This document shows positions 30,201 through 39,455 of a DNA stretch of 64,000 bases, in pieces. The DNA is from Rhizobium sp. AC27/96 (GTDB lineage: Bacteria; Pseudomonadota; Alphaproteobacteria; Rhizobiales; Rhizobiaceae), in the NCBI RefSeq assembly GCF_001692325.1, contig NZ_LXKN01000001.1, positions 620,001-684,000 on the forward strand. Reading direction: 5' to 3'. Both the position numbers and the translations under genes were made by a program. A model generated the notes under the pieces. The model was not told where the DNA came from. It ran no database searches and saw nothing but the letters and a program-made list of their open reading frames with translations. Each line of letters starts with the position of its first letter. Position 1 is the stretch's first letter.

Positions 30201-31682
30201 ATGAGCGAACTGACCAGCCTGACCATTGCCGAAGCCCGCGACAAGCTGCGCGCCAAGCAGATTACCGCCACCGAACTGACCGAAGCCTATATTTCGGCGA
30301 TCGACGCGGCCAACGGTCAGATCAATGCTTATATCAAGGTGACGCCGGAAAAGGCGCTAGACATGGCCAAGGCTTCGGACGCACGCCTCGCAGCCGGCAA
30401 GGCCGGCGCGCTTGAAGGCATTCCGCTCGGGATCAAGGACCTGTTCGGCACCGAAGGCATCCACACCCAGGCCTGCAGCCACATCCTCGACGGTTTCCAG
30501 CCGCGCTATGAGTCGACTGTCACACAGAACCTCTGGAACGACGGCGCCGTCATGCTCGGCAAGCTCAACATGGATGAGTTCGCCATGGGCTCGTCCAACG
30601 AGAGCTCCTATTACGGCCCGGTCATCAACCCCTGGCGCGCCGAAGGCTCGAACCAGCAGCTCGTTCCGGGCGGCTCGTCCGGCGGTTCGGCCGCCGCCGT
30701 TGCAGCGCATCTTTGCGCCGGCGCCACCGCCACCGATACAGGCGGCTCCATCCGCCAGCCAGCCGCCTTCACCGGCACCGTCGGTATCAAGCCGACTTAC
30801 GGCCGCTGCTCGCGCTGGGGCATCGTCGCCTTCGCCTCGTCGCTCGACCAGGCCGGCCCGATCGCCCGCGACGTGCGCGACGCCGCCATCCTCCTGAAGT
30901 CGATGGCAAGCGTCGATGCCAAGGACACGACCTCTGTCGACTTGGCCGTGCCGGACTATGAGGCCTCGCTCGGTCAGTCGCTGAAGGGCATGAAGATCGG
31001 TATCCCCAACGAATATCGCGTCGATGGCATGCCGGAAGAGATCGAAAAGCTCTGGCAGCAGGGCATTGCCTGGCTGAAGGACGCCGGCGCCGAGATCGTC
31101 AACATCTCGCTGCCGCACACCAAATATGCGCTGCCGGCCTACTACATCGTCGCGCCGGCCGAAGCCTCATCGAACCTTGCCCGCTATGACGGCGTCCGCT
31201 ACGGCCTGCGCGTCGACGGCAAGGATATCGTCGACATGTACGAGAAGACGCGCGCTGCCGGTTTCGGCCAGGAAGTGAAGCGCCGCATCATGATCGGCAC
31301 CTATGTTCTGTCGGCCGGCTATTACGACGCCTATTACCTGCGCGCCCAGAAGGTCCGCACGCTGATCAAGCGCGATTTCGAGCTTGCCTTCAACGCCGGC
31401 GTCGACGCGATCCTCACGCCCGCCACGCCGTCCTCGGCCTTCGGCATCGCCGACGAGGACCTCGCGTCCGATCCGGTGAAGATGTACCTCAACGACATCT
31501 TCACGGTGACGGTCAACATGGCCGGTCTCCCCGGCATCGCCGTCCCCGCCGGCCTCGACCCGAAGGGCCTGCCGCTCGGCCTGCAGCTTATCGGCAAGCC
31601 GTTCGACGAAGAAACCCTCTTCAAGACTGCCCATGTCATCGAGCAGGCCGCCGGCAAGTTCACGCCGGCGAAGTGGTGGTAA
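30201..31682 (+). CDS. gatA: Asp-tRNA(Asn)/Glu-tRNA(Gln) amidotransferase subunit A
   Basis: 493 aa, full length. Amidase-signature motifs: [10 protein letters not shown] with the catalytic lysine, and [16 protein letters not shown] with [12 protein letters not shown], which give the Ser-cisSer-Lys triad. It releases ammonia from glutamine and passes it to GatB. It is in an operon with gatC, followed by a terminator at 31758-31792. gatB is not adjacent; it starts at 35122. Confidence 0.98.
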   Translation: MSELTSLTIAEARDKLRAKQITATELTEAYISAIDAANGQINAYIKVTPEKALDMAKASDARLAAGKAGALEGIPLGIKDLFGTEGIHTQACSHILDGFQPRYESTVTQNLWNDGAVMLGKLNMDEFAMGSSNESSYYGPVINPWRAEGSNQQLVPGGSSGGSAAAVAAHLCAGATATDTGGSIRQPAAFTGTVGIKPTYGRCSRWGIVAFASSLDQAGPIARDVRDAAILLKSMASVDAKDTTSVDLAVPDYEASLGQSLKGMKIGIPNEYRVDGMPEEIEKLWQQGIAWLKDAGAEIVNISLPHTKYALPAYYIVAPAEASSNLARYDGVRYGLRVDGKDIVDMYEKTRAAGFGQEVKRRIMIGTYVLSAGYYDAYYLRAQKVRTLIKRDFELAFNAGVDAILTPATPSSAFGIADEDLASDPVKMYLNDIFTVTVNMAGLPGIAVPAGLDPKGLPLGLQLIGKPFDEETLFKTAHVIEQAAGKFTPAKWW

Positions 31683-31757
31683 GCCGAAGATCCCCAACGG
31701 TACGAATGGCCTGATGAACGATCTCGTCAAGCTTCGCGACGTTTGACATCACTTATC

Positions 31758-31792
31758 AAAAGGGCTGTCCGGAAATCCGGGCGGCCCTTTTT
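31758..31792 (+). terminator. Rho-independent terminator after gatA
   Basis: AAAAGGGC ... GCCCTTTTT outer stem with an inner TCCGG/CCGG(G) stem and a T-run, 75 bases past the gatA stop. Confidence 0.85.
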
Positions 31793-31904
31793 GCACATGC
31801 CAATATTCCGCCCACGCGCCATCACACTTTGGACCGAAATACGATCATAAATTGCAGCGAGCCGCTTGGTCTCATCCACTGCAACCGAATCGGAAGGTCT
31901 CTTC

Positions 31905-33905
31905 ATGCTCAAGCAAGTCACGGCGATCCTGCTCCTCAGCGTGTCATCTCCAGCGATTGTGCTGGCGGCCGACAATGGGGCCATTCGATCCATCACTCTG
32001 TCCTCGGGCGGTCTGGCCCAGGTTTCGCGAGCGGCCGATATCAATAGCGATGGCATGATCCGGATCGAGGTGCCGCTCGATCAGGTCGACGACATCCTGA
32101 AGAGCCTTGTGGTCAATGGGGCCGCGGGTTCAGTGGCCGGCATGTCGCTGGCAGGGCCGCAGCCCTTGCAAGAGACATTCAAGGGCCTGCCATTCAGTCT
32201 GGAAGCGCTCTCCTCCGTGCCGTCGCTTCTGACATCGATGCAGGGCGCCAAGGTGGCGGTTACCAGCGGTGGCAAGACCGTTGAAGGAAGCATCCTCGGC
32301 ATAGAGGCCAGGAAGGCCGACGAGAAGACATCGACTTATCTGCTGACCGTCATCGACAAGGATGGCGCGGTGGAGACGCTGGCGCTCGGCCAGGATGCGT
32401 CCGTCCGCTTTGACGATCCCGATACGAGGGCAAAGCTCGCCAAGGCGACGGCAGCCATTGCCCGCGGCAAGAACGATCGCACCCGCGCCATCGATATCAA
32501 GGTGAATGGCGTGAAGAACAGCGGTGATATCGGTCTCACCTATGTCGTTCCGTCACCGATCTGGAAAACGGCCTACAAGGTCGTCATCGATGGAAATAAC
32601 AAGGCGCGCCTGCAGGCGTGGACGGTGCTGGAAAATGCCAGCGGCGAGGATTGGAAGGGCATCAAGCTGACGCTGACCTCGGCCGAACCGGTGACGCTGA
32701 AGCAGGGCCTGCACCAGCTTTATTGGCGAGAGCGGCAGGAAGTGCCTGTCAACACGGCGTCGAACAACGTCCCCGATCCGGACAGCGGCGATCTCTCCAA
32801 CAGGCGGCGGCTGGCATCCAGCGCCGCGGCGCCCGCACCCGCCGGGGCAATGCATTATGATGCCAAAAGAATGGCGGATGCACAGGCCTATGCGACCGAC
32901 GAGTTGGCGCGGCCGGCAGAACCGATGCAAGTCGCCACCGGAAATCCAACAGCGGCAACCGAAAGCGATATTTCCGCCACCTTCGAGCTTCCGGGAACCT
33001 ACGATCTCGCCAATGGCGATACCTTGTCGGTGCCGATCAAGGATGCGGATGTGGAGGCCGACATGGTGGACATGTATCGGGCCGGCAGCGCCTTTCGCAA
33101 TCCCATCGCCGCCGTAATGCTGAAGAACACCACCGGGGTCAGCTTGCCGGCGGGAATTCTGACCCTCTACGACAGTAAAACCGGCTATATCGGCGATTCC
33201 CAGCTGTCGGCGCTGCCCAAGGACGACACGCGCCTCGCCAGCTTTGCCACCGATCGCAAGGTATCGATCAGCGAACAGCAGACGCCGACCGAGGAAATCG
33301 CCTCGCTGAAGGTTTCCGATGGCGTTATGAATGCCACCGTTAGATATCGCCAGACGACGACATACATCGTGTCCGGTGCGCTTGATGGCGAACGGACCGT
33401 TATCATCGAGCACCCGATCCGGGACGGCTGGTCGTTCTCTTCGGCTGAGAGTTTCGGCAAGACTGCAACGCATCAACGGCTCAAGGTGGTCGTGCCGGCT
33501 GGCACGGAAAAGACGCTGACGGCAGTCGACGAGCAGCTTCAGAGCAACAGCTATGCCCTGGTCGATGTTGAACCGGACATGCTGCTCGGATGGTCGGCCT
33601 CGACACAGGACAAGGCACTCACGGACAAGCTCGCAAACCTGGCAGACGCGCGCAAAAGGCAGGTTGCGATCCAGAACGAACTGGCGAGCCTCGACAGCGA
33701 AATCGAGAAAACCATCAACGATCAGGAACGGATAAGGCGCAATCTCGGCGCCGTGCCCGACAATAGCGATCTGAAGAAGCGCTATTTGAAGGCTCTGGCG
33801 GATAGCGAGGACCAGATTGCCTCGATGAACGAAAGGCGCGATACCGTGCAGCAGGAAAGCGATCGCCGCGGCGACAAGGTGACTGACATCATCAGAACAT
33901 TCTGA
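31905..33905 (+). CDS. DUF4139 domain-containing periplasmic protein
   Basis: 666 aa from ATG at 31905 (GGAAGG upstream). A signal peptide (MLKQVTAILLLSVSSPAIVLA) is followed by an N-terminal beta-rich domain and the DUF4139 region (about 215-560), recognisable from SPIWKTAYKVVI, LQAWTVLENASGEDWKGIKLTLTS and the later IEHPIRDGW. Residues about 575-650 form a coiled coil (RKRQVAIQNELASLDSEIEKTI...). The function of the family is unknown. It is a stand-alone gene between terminators, placed between gatA and gatB. Confidence 0.85.
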   Translation: MLKQVTAILLLSVSSPAIVLAADNGAIRSITLSSGGLAQVSRAADINSDGMIRIEVPLDQVDDILKSLVVNGAAGSVAGMSLAGPQPLQETFKGLPFSLEALSSVPSLLTSMQGAKVAVTSGGKTVEGSILGIEARKADEKTSTYLLTVIDKDGAVETLALGQDASVRFDDPDTRAKLAKATAAIARGKNDRTRAIDIKVNGVKNSGDIGLTYVVPSPIWKTAYKVVIDGNNKARLQAWTVLENASGEDWKGIKLTLTSAEPVTLKQGLHQLYWRERQEVPVNTASNNVPDPDSGDLSNRRRLASSAAAPAPAGAMHYDAKRMADAQAYATDELARPAEPMQVATGNPTAATESDISATFELPGTYDLANGDTLSVPIKDADVEADMVDMYRAGSAFRNPIAAVMLKNTTGVSLPAGILTLYDSKTGYIGDSQLSALPKDDTRLASFATDRKVSISEQQTPTEEIASLKVSDGVMNATVRYRQTTTYIVSGALDGERTVIIEHPIRDGWSFSSAESFGKTATHQRLKVVVPAGTEKTLTAVDEQLQSNSYALVDVEPDMLLGWSASTQDKALTDKLANLADARKRQVAIQNELASLDSEIEKTINDQERIRRNLGAVPDNSDLKKRYLKALADSEDQIASMNERRDTVQQESDRRGDKVTDIIRTF

Positions 33906-33931
33906 TCGCCACGTCGGCAGCGCCTATTGGA

Positions 33932-33957
33932 GAGAGCCGCCTCATCGGGCGGCTCTC
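33932..33957 (+). terminator. Hairpin after the DUF4139 gene
   Basis: Perfect 10-bp stem GAGAGCCGCC / GGCGGCTCTC with a 6-base loop, 26 bases past the stop and followed by GTCCTTGCTC. It may also end the convergent yjhX-like gene. Confidence 0.65.
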
Positions 33958-33966
33958 GTCCTTGCT

Positions 33967-34224
33967 CTATCGATTATCCAGCTGCGCCCTCACCAGCTTT
34001 AGCCCCTTTTCCGTGATCCGGTAGGGTTGACCGTCGGTGGACCGGATGGCCTTCAGCCGTCTGAGCCTGCGAAAGAGGTCAATCCCGAAATCGGGATAGA
34101 GCCAGCCGTCGCGCGTGTAGCAACTGGCGGTCTCGATCTTCTTCTTTTCGGTGCGTTCGAGTTCGATGCGGCCGCCCTGAGCGAGCAGGTGGAGAATGCG
34201 CTGTTCCGCGCGAGAAATATCCAT
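33967..34224 (-). CDS. YjhX family toxin (UPF0386)
   Basis: 85 aa, the usual YjhX length. MDISRAEQRILHLLAQGGRI, then ASCYTRDGWLYPDFGIDLFRRLRRLKAI and PYRITEKGLKLVRAQLDNR. The form is a small winged-helix-like protein. E. coli YjhX is described as the toxin of a pair with YjhQ, a GNAT acetyltransferase antitoxin. Here no GNAT lies next to it in the same orientation, but one starts at 34525 divergently. Whether they form a pair is open. Confidence 0.85.
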   Translation of the reverse strand: MDISRAEQRILHLLAQGGRIELERTEKKKIETASCYTRDGWLYPDFGIDLFRRLRRLKAIRSTDGQPYRITEKGLKLVRAQLDNR

Positions 34225-34524
34225 TGGAGTCAGAATCCGTAATGCGCCATGGGGCGCAACAAAACGATCCGAAGCTTCCCTGGAGGGAAGTCGGGGCTTC
34301 GTTTTTCAGGCCTGGCACGCAAGCGAACTTGCGAGCGAGGCCTTTACCGGGTCTGACAAAAGGTGGACATAAAAACTCCGTCGAGGCGCCGTGTTTAAAA
34401 CAGGTTGCGCCCGGCAGTCAAGCGCAACCGTATCTGCAGTATGAAATGCGATGTGCAACCGCGAATCTCGCCGCTGGAAAAAGCCACGCTCCGGTGCTTT
34501 ACTACCGGAAATGGCGGGGGCTTG
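34225..34524. other. Intergenic region rich in hairpins
   Basis: No gene between the divergent yjhX-like and GNAT genes. Hairpins in order: GCGCC/GGGCGC (about 34239-34252); GAAGC-TTCCCT/AGGGAA-GCTTC followed by GTTTTTC (about 34271-34307), which looks like a plus-strand terminator; CGCAAG-CGAA-CTTGCG; and GGTTGCGC (34403-34410) / GCGCAACC (34422-34429). A short untranslated RNA or attenuator is possible. Confidence 0.4.
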
Positions 34525-35034
34525 ATGATCCATATTCGCAATGCCCATGAGGGTGAAACCGAGGTATTGGCGAGTATAGGCGTGCGCTCCTGGCAGAAGG
34601 CCATGGGCGCGATCGGAGGCTCGGGTGAGCTTCTGGAGAACGCCAGCGACGCCTTTGCCAATTTCACCCGCAATATGTGGCTGACGATCACGATCATCGA
34701 ACTGAATGCGGAAGTTGTCGGCTGGGCGGCGCGTGAGGCGCTCGATGAGACCATCTCCGATTTCTGGATCGATCCCGGGTTTCTTCGTCAGGGATTGGGT
34801 TCGGCGCTGCTGGCACGCATCGAGCAGGATGTGCGCGAGCAGGGACTGGAAAAGATCTCCCTGCACACGCACGCCGGCAATGCCGACGCGATCGGCTTCT
34901 TCAAGGCGCACGGCTACGAGATCCGCTGGCTGTCGATCGTCTATTCGCCGAAGCTCGATAGCGACGTTCCGACGATTGGACTTTCGAAAGCGCTGGTCGA
35001 GGGCGGCGACGGCGCCTATGGTCCCGGCATATAG
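34525..35034 (+). CDS. GNAT-family N-acetyltransferase
   Basis: 169 aa from ATG at 34525 with GGGGG upstream. IHIRNAHEGETEVLASIGVRSW opens the fold. The CoA loop is GFLRQGLGSALLARIEQ (about 86-102), then LEKISLHTHAGNADAIGFFKAHGYE. The form is RimI/YjhQ-like. Divergent from the yjhX-like toxin, it is a candidate partner by analogy with E. coli YjhQ-YjhX, though orientation differs. It precedes gatB by 87 bases on the same strand. Confidence 0.87.
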   Translation: MIHIRNAHEGETEVLASIGVRSWQKAMGAIGGSGELLENASDAFANFTRNMWLTITIIELNAEVVGWAAREALDETISDFWIDPGFLRQGLGSALLARIEQDVREQGLEKISLHTHAGNADAIGFFKAHGYEIRWLSIVYSPKLDSDVPTIGLSKALVEGGDGAYGPGI

Positions 35035-35121
35035 CGCGCCGGCAGTGCCGAAAGCCTTGCGCCATCCCGCCAATTGCTCTACCTCACAAAGTTCAGAAGA
35101 ACAGCATTTCAAGAGCTTCCC

Positions 35122-36627
35122 ATGACCCTTGTCGACGTCCGCACGCCAGATCCGAAACGCTTCATTCCCGGTGCCACCGGCGATTGGGAAATCGTTATCG
35201 GCATGGAAGTCCATGCCCAGGTGTTGAGCAATTCCAAGCTCTTCTCCGGCGCCTCGACCGAGTTCGGCAAGCCGCAGAATTCCAACGTGTCGCTGGTCGA
35301 TGCCGCCATGCCCGGCATGCTGCCCGTCATCAACGAGGAATGCGTCGCGCAGGCCGTGCGCACCGGTCTCGGCCTGAAGGCGCAGATCAACAATCGTTCG
35401 ATCTTCGACCGCAAGAACTATTTCTATCCCGACCTGCCGCAAGGCTATCAGATCTCGCAGTTCAAGGACCCGATCGTCGGCGAGGGCAAGATCGTCATCT
35501 CGCTCGGCCCGGACCGTCAGGGCCAGTTCGAAGATATCGAGATCGGCATCGAGCGCCTGCATCTGGAACAGGATGCTGGCAAGTCGCTGCACGATCAGCA
35601 TGCCACCATGTCCTATGTGGATCTCAACCGCTCCGGCGTCGCGCTGATGGAAATCGTCTCCAAGCCGGATATCCGCTCGTCGGACGAGGCGAAGGCCTAT
35701 ATGACGAAGCTGCGCTCGATCGTGCGCTATCTCGGCACCTGCGACGGCAACATGGACGAGGGCTCCATGCGCGCCGACGTCAACGTCTCCGTGCGCCGTC
35801 CCGGCGGCGAATTCGGCACGCGCTGCGAAATCAAGAACGTCAACTCCATCCGCTTCATCGGTCAGGCGATCGAATACGAAGCACGCCGGCAGATCGGCAT
35901 TCTGGAGGATGGCGGCAAGATCGATCAGGAAACCCGCCTGTTCGATCCCAACAAGGGCGAGACCCGGTCCCTGCGCACCAAGGAAGATGCGCATGATTAC
36001 CGCTATTTCCCCGATCCGGATCTGCTGCCGCTCGAATTCGATGACGCCTTCGTTGCAGAGCTAGCCAAGCATCTGCCTGAGCTGCCCGACGACAAGAAAG
36101 AGCGCTTCGTTCGTGAGCTCGGCCTTTCGATCTACGACGCTTCCGTGCTCGTCTCGGAAAAGGCGATCGCCGATTATTTCGAAGCGGTCGCTGCCGGCCG
36201 TGACGGCAAGGCTGCTGCAAACTGGGTGATCAACGACTTGCTGGGCGCTCTGAACAGAATCGGCAAAGACATTGAAGAGACTCCGGTTTCGCCCGCTCAG
36301 CTCGGTGCGATCATCGACCTCATCAAGGCCGAGACCATCTCCGGCAAGATCGCCAAGGATCTGTTCGAGATCATCCTCACCGAGGGTGGCGATCCCGCCG
36401 AGATTGTCGAGACCCGCGGCATGAAGCAGGTGACCGACACCGGCGCCATCGAAAAGGCCGTCGACGAGATCATTGCCGCCAACCCGGATCAGGTTGCCAA
36501 GGTCAAGGCAAAGCCGACCCTTGCCGGCTGGTTCGTCGGCCAGGTGATGAAGTCCACGGGCGGCAAGGCAAACCCGCAGGCCGTGCAGGCACTGGTCAAG
36601 GCCAAGCTCGGCATCGAAGAGGAATAG
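35122..36627 (+). CDS. gatB: Asp-tRNA(Asn)/Glu-tRNA(Gln) amidotransferase subunit B
   Basis: 501 aa. The cradle domain has [57 protein letters not shown] and [12 protein letters not shown]. The C-terminal GatB/YqeY domain (about 355-500) binds tRNA. GatB phosphorylates the misacylated Glu or Asp using ATP and then amidates it. ATG at 35122 is the family start ([17 protein letters not shown]). The following GNAT gene starts 3 bases past the stop, so it is probably translationally coupled. Confidence 0.98.
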   Translation: MTLVDVRTPDPKRFIPGATGDWEIVIGMEVHAQVLSNSKLFSGASTEFGKPQNSNVSLVDAAMPGMLPVINEECVAQAVRTGLGLKAQINNRSIFDRKNYFYPDLPQGYQISQFKDPIVGEGKIVISLGPDRQGQFEDIEIGIERLHLEQDAGKSLHDQHATMSYVDLNRSGVALMEIVSKPDIRSSDEAKAYMTKLRSIVRYLGTCDGNMDEGSMRADVNVSVRRPGGEFGTRCEIKNVNSIRFIGQAIEYEARRQIGILEDGGKIDQETRLFDPNKGETRSLRTKEDAHDYRYFPDPDLLPLEFDDAFVAELAKHLPELPDDKKERFVRELGLSIYDASVLVSEKAIADYFEAVAAGRDGKAAANWVINDLLGALNRIGKDIEETPVSPAQLGAIIDLIKAETISGKIAKDLFEIILTEGGDPAEIVETRGMKQVTDTGAIEKAVDEIIAANPDQVAKVKAKPTLAGWFVGQVMKSTGGKANPQAVQALVKAKLGIEEE

Positions 36628-36630
36628 CGG

Positions 36631-37131
36631 GTGTTCTTCGTCCGCACCGCCGGCGAGCAGGATCTGGAAAAGGTCCGTGCTCTGCTGCGCGAAACCTGGC
36701 ATGCGACCTACGACCATATCTATGGGGCCGACAAGGTCAGCGAGTTGCATGCCTCCTGGCACTCTCTGGCATCGCTGAAGGCGCGGTTGGCTAAGAAGAA
36801 CGCCGAATTCCTCGTCGCCGACGACGGCAGGGCAATTGGCGGCATGGGTTATGCCGCCATGTCCACGGAAATGACCAAGACGGTCATGCTGCACATGCTC
36901 TATGTCGGCCCGCGCTACCAGCGCCAAGGCGTCGGCCGCGACATCTTCGCCGAGCTGGAAACTTGTTTTCCTGACGCAGAAATCATGCGCCTGGAAGTCG
37001 ATCCGCAAAACGAACCGGCGATCGCCTTCTACAAGGCGCATGGTTTTGTCGAAGTTGGCCGCACTGACAATAACGGGCCGGGGCAATCGGGCATACCGAC
37101 GCTGGTGTTTGAGAAGCCGCTGGCTACCTAG
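36631..37131 (+). CDS. GNAT-family N-acetyltransferase, coupled to gatB
   Basis: 166 aa with a GTG start at 36631, 3 bases past the gatB stop; this tight spacing decides the start. Typical parts: RTAGEQDLEKVRALLRETWHATYDHIYG, MLYVGPRYQRQGVGRDIFAELE (CoA loop, about 88-109) and RLEVDPQNEPAIAFYKAHGFVEVGR. No specific substrate can be given; its coupling to gatB suggests a role in translation or protein modification, which is inference only. Confidence 0.88.
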   Translation: MFFVRTAGEQDLEKVRALLRETWHATYDHIYGADKVSELHASWHSLASLKARLAKKNAEFLVADDGRAIGGMGYAAMSTEMTKTVMLHMLYVGPRYQRQGVGRDIFAELETCFPDAEIMRLEVDPQNEPAIAFYKAHGFVEVGRTDNNGPGQSGIPTLVFEKPLAT

Positions 37132-37179
37132 CAGCCTGTTGGTTTTGAAGCTTTTTGGTCAATGGCCAGCGTTTGGTGC

Positions 37180-37824
37180 CTAGGCCGCATCTTCAGTCTT
37201 CTCTGTCTTCGTATATCGTGCATGGAATTTTGCCATCAGCTCCAGAAGCCCCTGCTTTCCGTAAGTCAGATCCGAAATCACGATACAAACGTGCTGTATA
37301 TCCTCCGCCCCTTGGCGGATATGGCGCCTTGAGCCGCGCAGCTGTCCAATTACGCGATACCCTGGAGCTAACCGCAGCCAGACGTGTCGGTTTGGCTGGC
37401 TCCAACTGAGTGACTCAACACCGACAATCGCACCTTCGGATAGGACTATCGCAACGACTATCACGCAAAAGCCTAGAAGCATGGCGCCTAATATTATGCC
37501 TAGGCTTTTGCGGGGCGTGGGGACGTCGATTTTCTCGATGTCGGCCCAACGGATGAAATCTGACCCTAACCGCGTGTCCTTGATACCTTCAGGTGAGATG
37601 ACCAAAATCGCCGCTCGCGCTCGAAAAATAAGCTTATGCAATGTCACGAAAGCGCCGCACGCGGTTAGCAAGGCAAGCGATATCCAAGCCATGCTTGTGA
37701 TTATGTCGCTTCTTGAAAGATAGGCTATAAAAGCAATCAATATCGTCAAAAATATATATGTAGCCGCCTTATATCCCAGCGCAGAATTGTCGTATTCGAT
37801 TGTATACGTTTCGCTGGTCGACAT
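37180..37824 (-). CDS. Membrane protein with PH-like domain (STM3941-like)
   Basis: 214 aa. Two hydrophobic segments (about 22-58, TYIFLTILIAFIAYLS and MAWISLALLTACGAFVTL), then a beta-rich region with ILVISPEGIKDTRLGSDFIRWADIEKI, a pattern of PH-like membrane proteins annotated as the STM3941 family, and a further hydrophobic stretch (LGIILGAMLLGFCVIVVAIVL). Function unknown. The first part of the gene is more AT-rich than its surroundings, which suggests acquisition, and it ends in a charged tail (TKTEKTEDAA). Confidence 0.6.
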   Translation of the reverse strand: MSTSETYTIEYDNSALGYKAATYIFLTILIAFIAYLSRSDIITSMAWISLALLTACGAFVTLHKLIFRARAAILVISPEGIKDTRLGSDFIRWADIEKIDVPTPRKSLGIILGAMLLGFCVIVVAIVLSEGAIVGVESLSWSQPNRHVWLRLAPGYRVIGQLRGSRRHIRQGAEDIQHVCIVISDLTYGKQGLLELMAKFHARYTKTEKTEDAA

Positions 37825-37871
37825 GATTGCTTTTCAGTTCCTCCACGGAACAAAGACGTAGGTACGATATA

Positions 37872-38339
37872 TTGCCCTCACAAGAACTACTTATCCGCGA
37901 AGCGAAAGAATTCGATCTTCCCTCTTTGATCGACCTCTTTGCCGCCGACACCATGGGCGGGCACGGCGATACCGCTGATCCTTCCGTCTATGACGATTAT
38001 CTCAGCGCCTTTCGCGCTGTCGCCTCATCTTCCGGCCAGACGCTCTACGCGGCCGAACTTGCCGGCGAGATCGTCGGCACCTTCCAGACGATCGTCGTCA
38101 CTTCGTTGCATGCTCGGGGATCGTCCGCGATGATTATCGAGTCGGTACAGACGCGGTCGGATATGCGCGGGCAGGGGATAGGTGCTGCGATGATCAATTT
38201 CTGCATCGACGAGGCAAAAAGCCGCGGCATGCGGCTGGTGCAGCTAACCTCGAATGCTCAGCGCAAGGATGCTCACCGTTTCTATGAGAGACTGGGCTTC
38301 AAGCCGACCCATCTCGGTTTCAAGATGGCATTGAAATGA
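37872..38339 (+). CDS. GNAT-family N-acetyltransferase
   Basis: 155 aa from a TTG at 37872, chosen because TAGG lies upstream and the GNAT fold starts right after it (ELLIREAKEFDLPSLI). A longer TTG start at 37827 would overlap the upstream control region of the divergent gene. The CoA loop is VQTRSDMRGQGIGAAMINFCIDEA, then RLVQLTSNAQRKDAHRFYERLGFKPTHLGFKM, which is typical of the aminoglycoside-like/AAC(3)-I or diamine-type GNATs. Substrate unknown. It is the last of five GNAT genes in the window. Confidence 0.82.
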   Translation: MPSQELLIREAKEFDLPSLIDLFAADTMGGHGDTADPSVYDDYLSAFRAVASSSGQTLYAAELAGEIVGTFQTIVVTSLHARGSSAMIIESVQTRSDMRGQGIGAAMINFCIDEAKSRGMRLVQLTSNAQRKDAHRFYERLGFKPTHLGFKMALK

Positions 38340-38444
38340 CCGTGTTTCCTGCCGGAATCACTGGACAAGCCGATCTCGTGGCGGCATAAGCAAGCTATCG
38401 AATTCTGGTATCGCTCGCCCCTCAGCGGGTATCGAGGAAAAGAC

Positions 38445-38843
38445 ATGTGGAATTTCATCGTACAAACCTTCACCTGGTGGAATGGTCAGACAATGGGTAC
38501 GCGGTTCGCGACCTGGCGTTTCGGCAAGCGCGTTGGCGAGGATGAATTCGGCAATGTCTATTACGAAGGCGGCATGTCCTCCTATGGTCTCCAGAAGCGT
38601 TGGGTAATCTACAAGGGTTATGCGGAAGCTTCGGCGATTCCTCCGGGCTGGCACGGCTGGATGCATCACCGCACCGACGTTCCTCCGACCAAGGAAAACT
38701 ACGTCGCCAAGGAATGGCAGAAAGAGCACCGCGCCAACCAGACCGGCACTCCGCAAGCCTATCGTCCGCCGGGTTCGCTGGCTGTTGCCGGCGAGCGTCC
38801 GCGCGTGACGGGCGATTACGACGCCTGGACCCCGGGCAACTGA
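38445..38843 (+). CDS. NDUFA12-family NADH:ubiquinone oxidoreductase accessory protein
   Basis: 132 aa. The family pattern is strong: TWRFGKRVGEDEFGNVYYEG, RWVIYKGYAEASAIPPGWHGWMHHRTDVPPT and a C-terminal PPGSLAVAGERPRVTGDYDAWTPG. It is homologous to mitochondrial complex I subunit B17.2/NDUFA12, which in alphaproteobacteria is encoded away from the nuo operon. It should sit on the peripheral arm of complex I. It precedes a DUF2155 gene and aat as in relatives. Confidence 0.96.
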   Translation: MWNFIVQTFTWWNGQTMGTRFATWRFGKRVGEDEFGNVYYEGGMSSYGLQKRWVIYKGYAEASAIPPGWHGWMHHRTDVPPTKENYVAKEWQKEHRANQTGTPQAYRPPGSLAVAGERPRVTGDYDAWTPGN

Positions 38844-38947
38844 GCATAGCGAGCCGGCTCGTCCTTTGGCCACAATTGGCCGTTAGGCGCGAGAGATGCC
38901 GGCTCTTGCTCGGCGCTTTGACCGAGACCAAGCGGAGAGTGGCGGAT

Positions 38948-39388
38948 ATGACGTTTTTCACGCGGAGCGCTTCTTTGCGTGCAATAGCGGGAGCAGGCCT
39001 TGCTCTCCTGGCCGGCATCCTGTCCGCTCCATCAGCCGAAGCGGCACGCATTGCCAATCCCGTCGCCGTTTTCTCCGGCCTCGACAAGATCACCGGTCGC
39101 ATCACCACCTTTGACGTCTATATCAACGAAACAGTGCAGTTCGGCGCATTGCAGGTGACGCCGCGTGCCTGCTATTCGCGCGATGATACGGAACAGCAGA
39201 AGGTGGATGGTTTCGTCGAGGTTGATGAGATCACGCTTGATCGCCGTATCCGCCGCATCTTCACCGGCTGGATGTTTGCCGACAGCCCAGGCCTCAATGC
39301 TGTGGAGCATCCGATCTACGACGTGTGGCTGAAAGAGTGCAAACAGAAGTCCGACGTCCCGGCGCCGGATACTGCCGGCGCAAAATAA
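38948..39388 (+). CDS. DUF2155 domain-containing secreted protein
   Basis: 146 aa from ATG at 38948. A signal peptide (about 1-32, ends APSAEAAR) is followed by a single domain with ANPVAVFSGLDKITGRITTFDVYINETVQFGALQVTPRACYSR and a C-terminal HPIYDVWLKECK. Two cysteines remain after the signal, allowing a disulfide. DUF2155 proteins are alphaproteobacterial, periplasmic and of unknown function, found beside NDUFA12 and aat. A strong terminator follows. Confidence 0.88.
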   Translation: MTFFTRSASLRAIAGAGLALLAGILSAPSAEAARIANPVAVFSGLDKITGRITTFDVYINETVQFGALQVTPRACYSRDDTEQQKVDGFVEVDEITLDRRIRRIFTGWMFADSPGLNAVEHPIYDVWLKECKQKSDVPAPDTAGAK

Positions 39389-39422
39389 TCAACCTGCCGA
39401 GAATTCATGGCTAAGATGGCTA

Positions 39423-39449
39423 GCCCGCGGGAGCATGGCTCCCGCGGGC
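39423..39449 (+). terminator. Bidirectional terminator between DUF2155 and DUF1062 genes
   Basis: Perfect 12-bp stem GCCCGCGGGAGC / GCTCCCGCGGGC with a 3-base loop, followed by ATTTTAT. It sits between two convergent genes. Confidence 0.85.
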
Positions 39450-39455
39450 ATTTTA

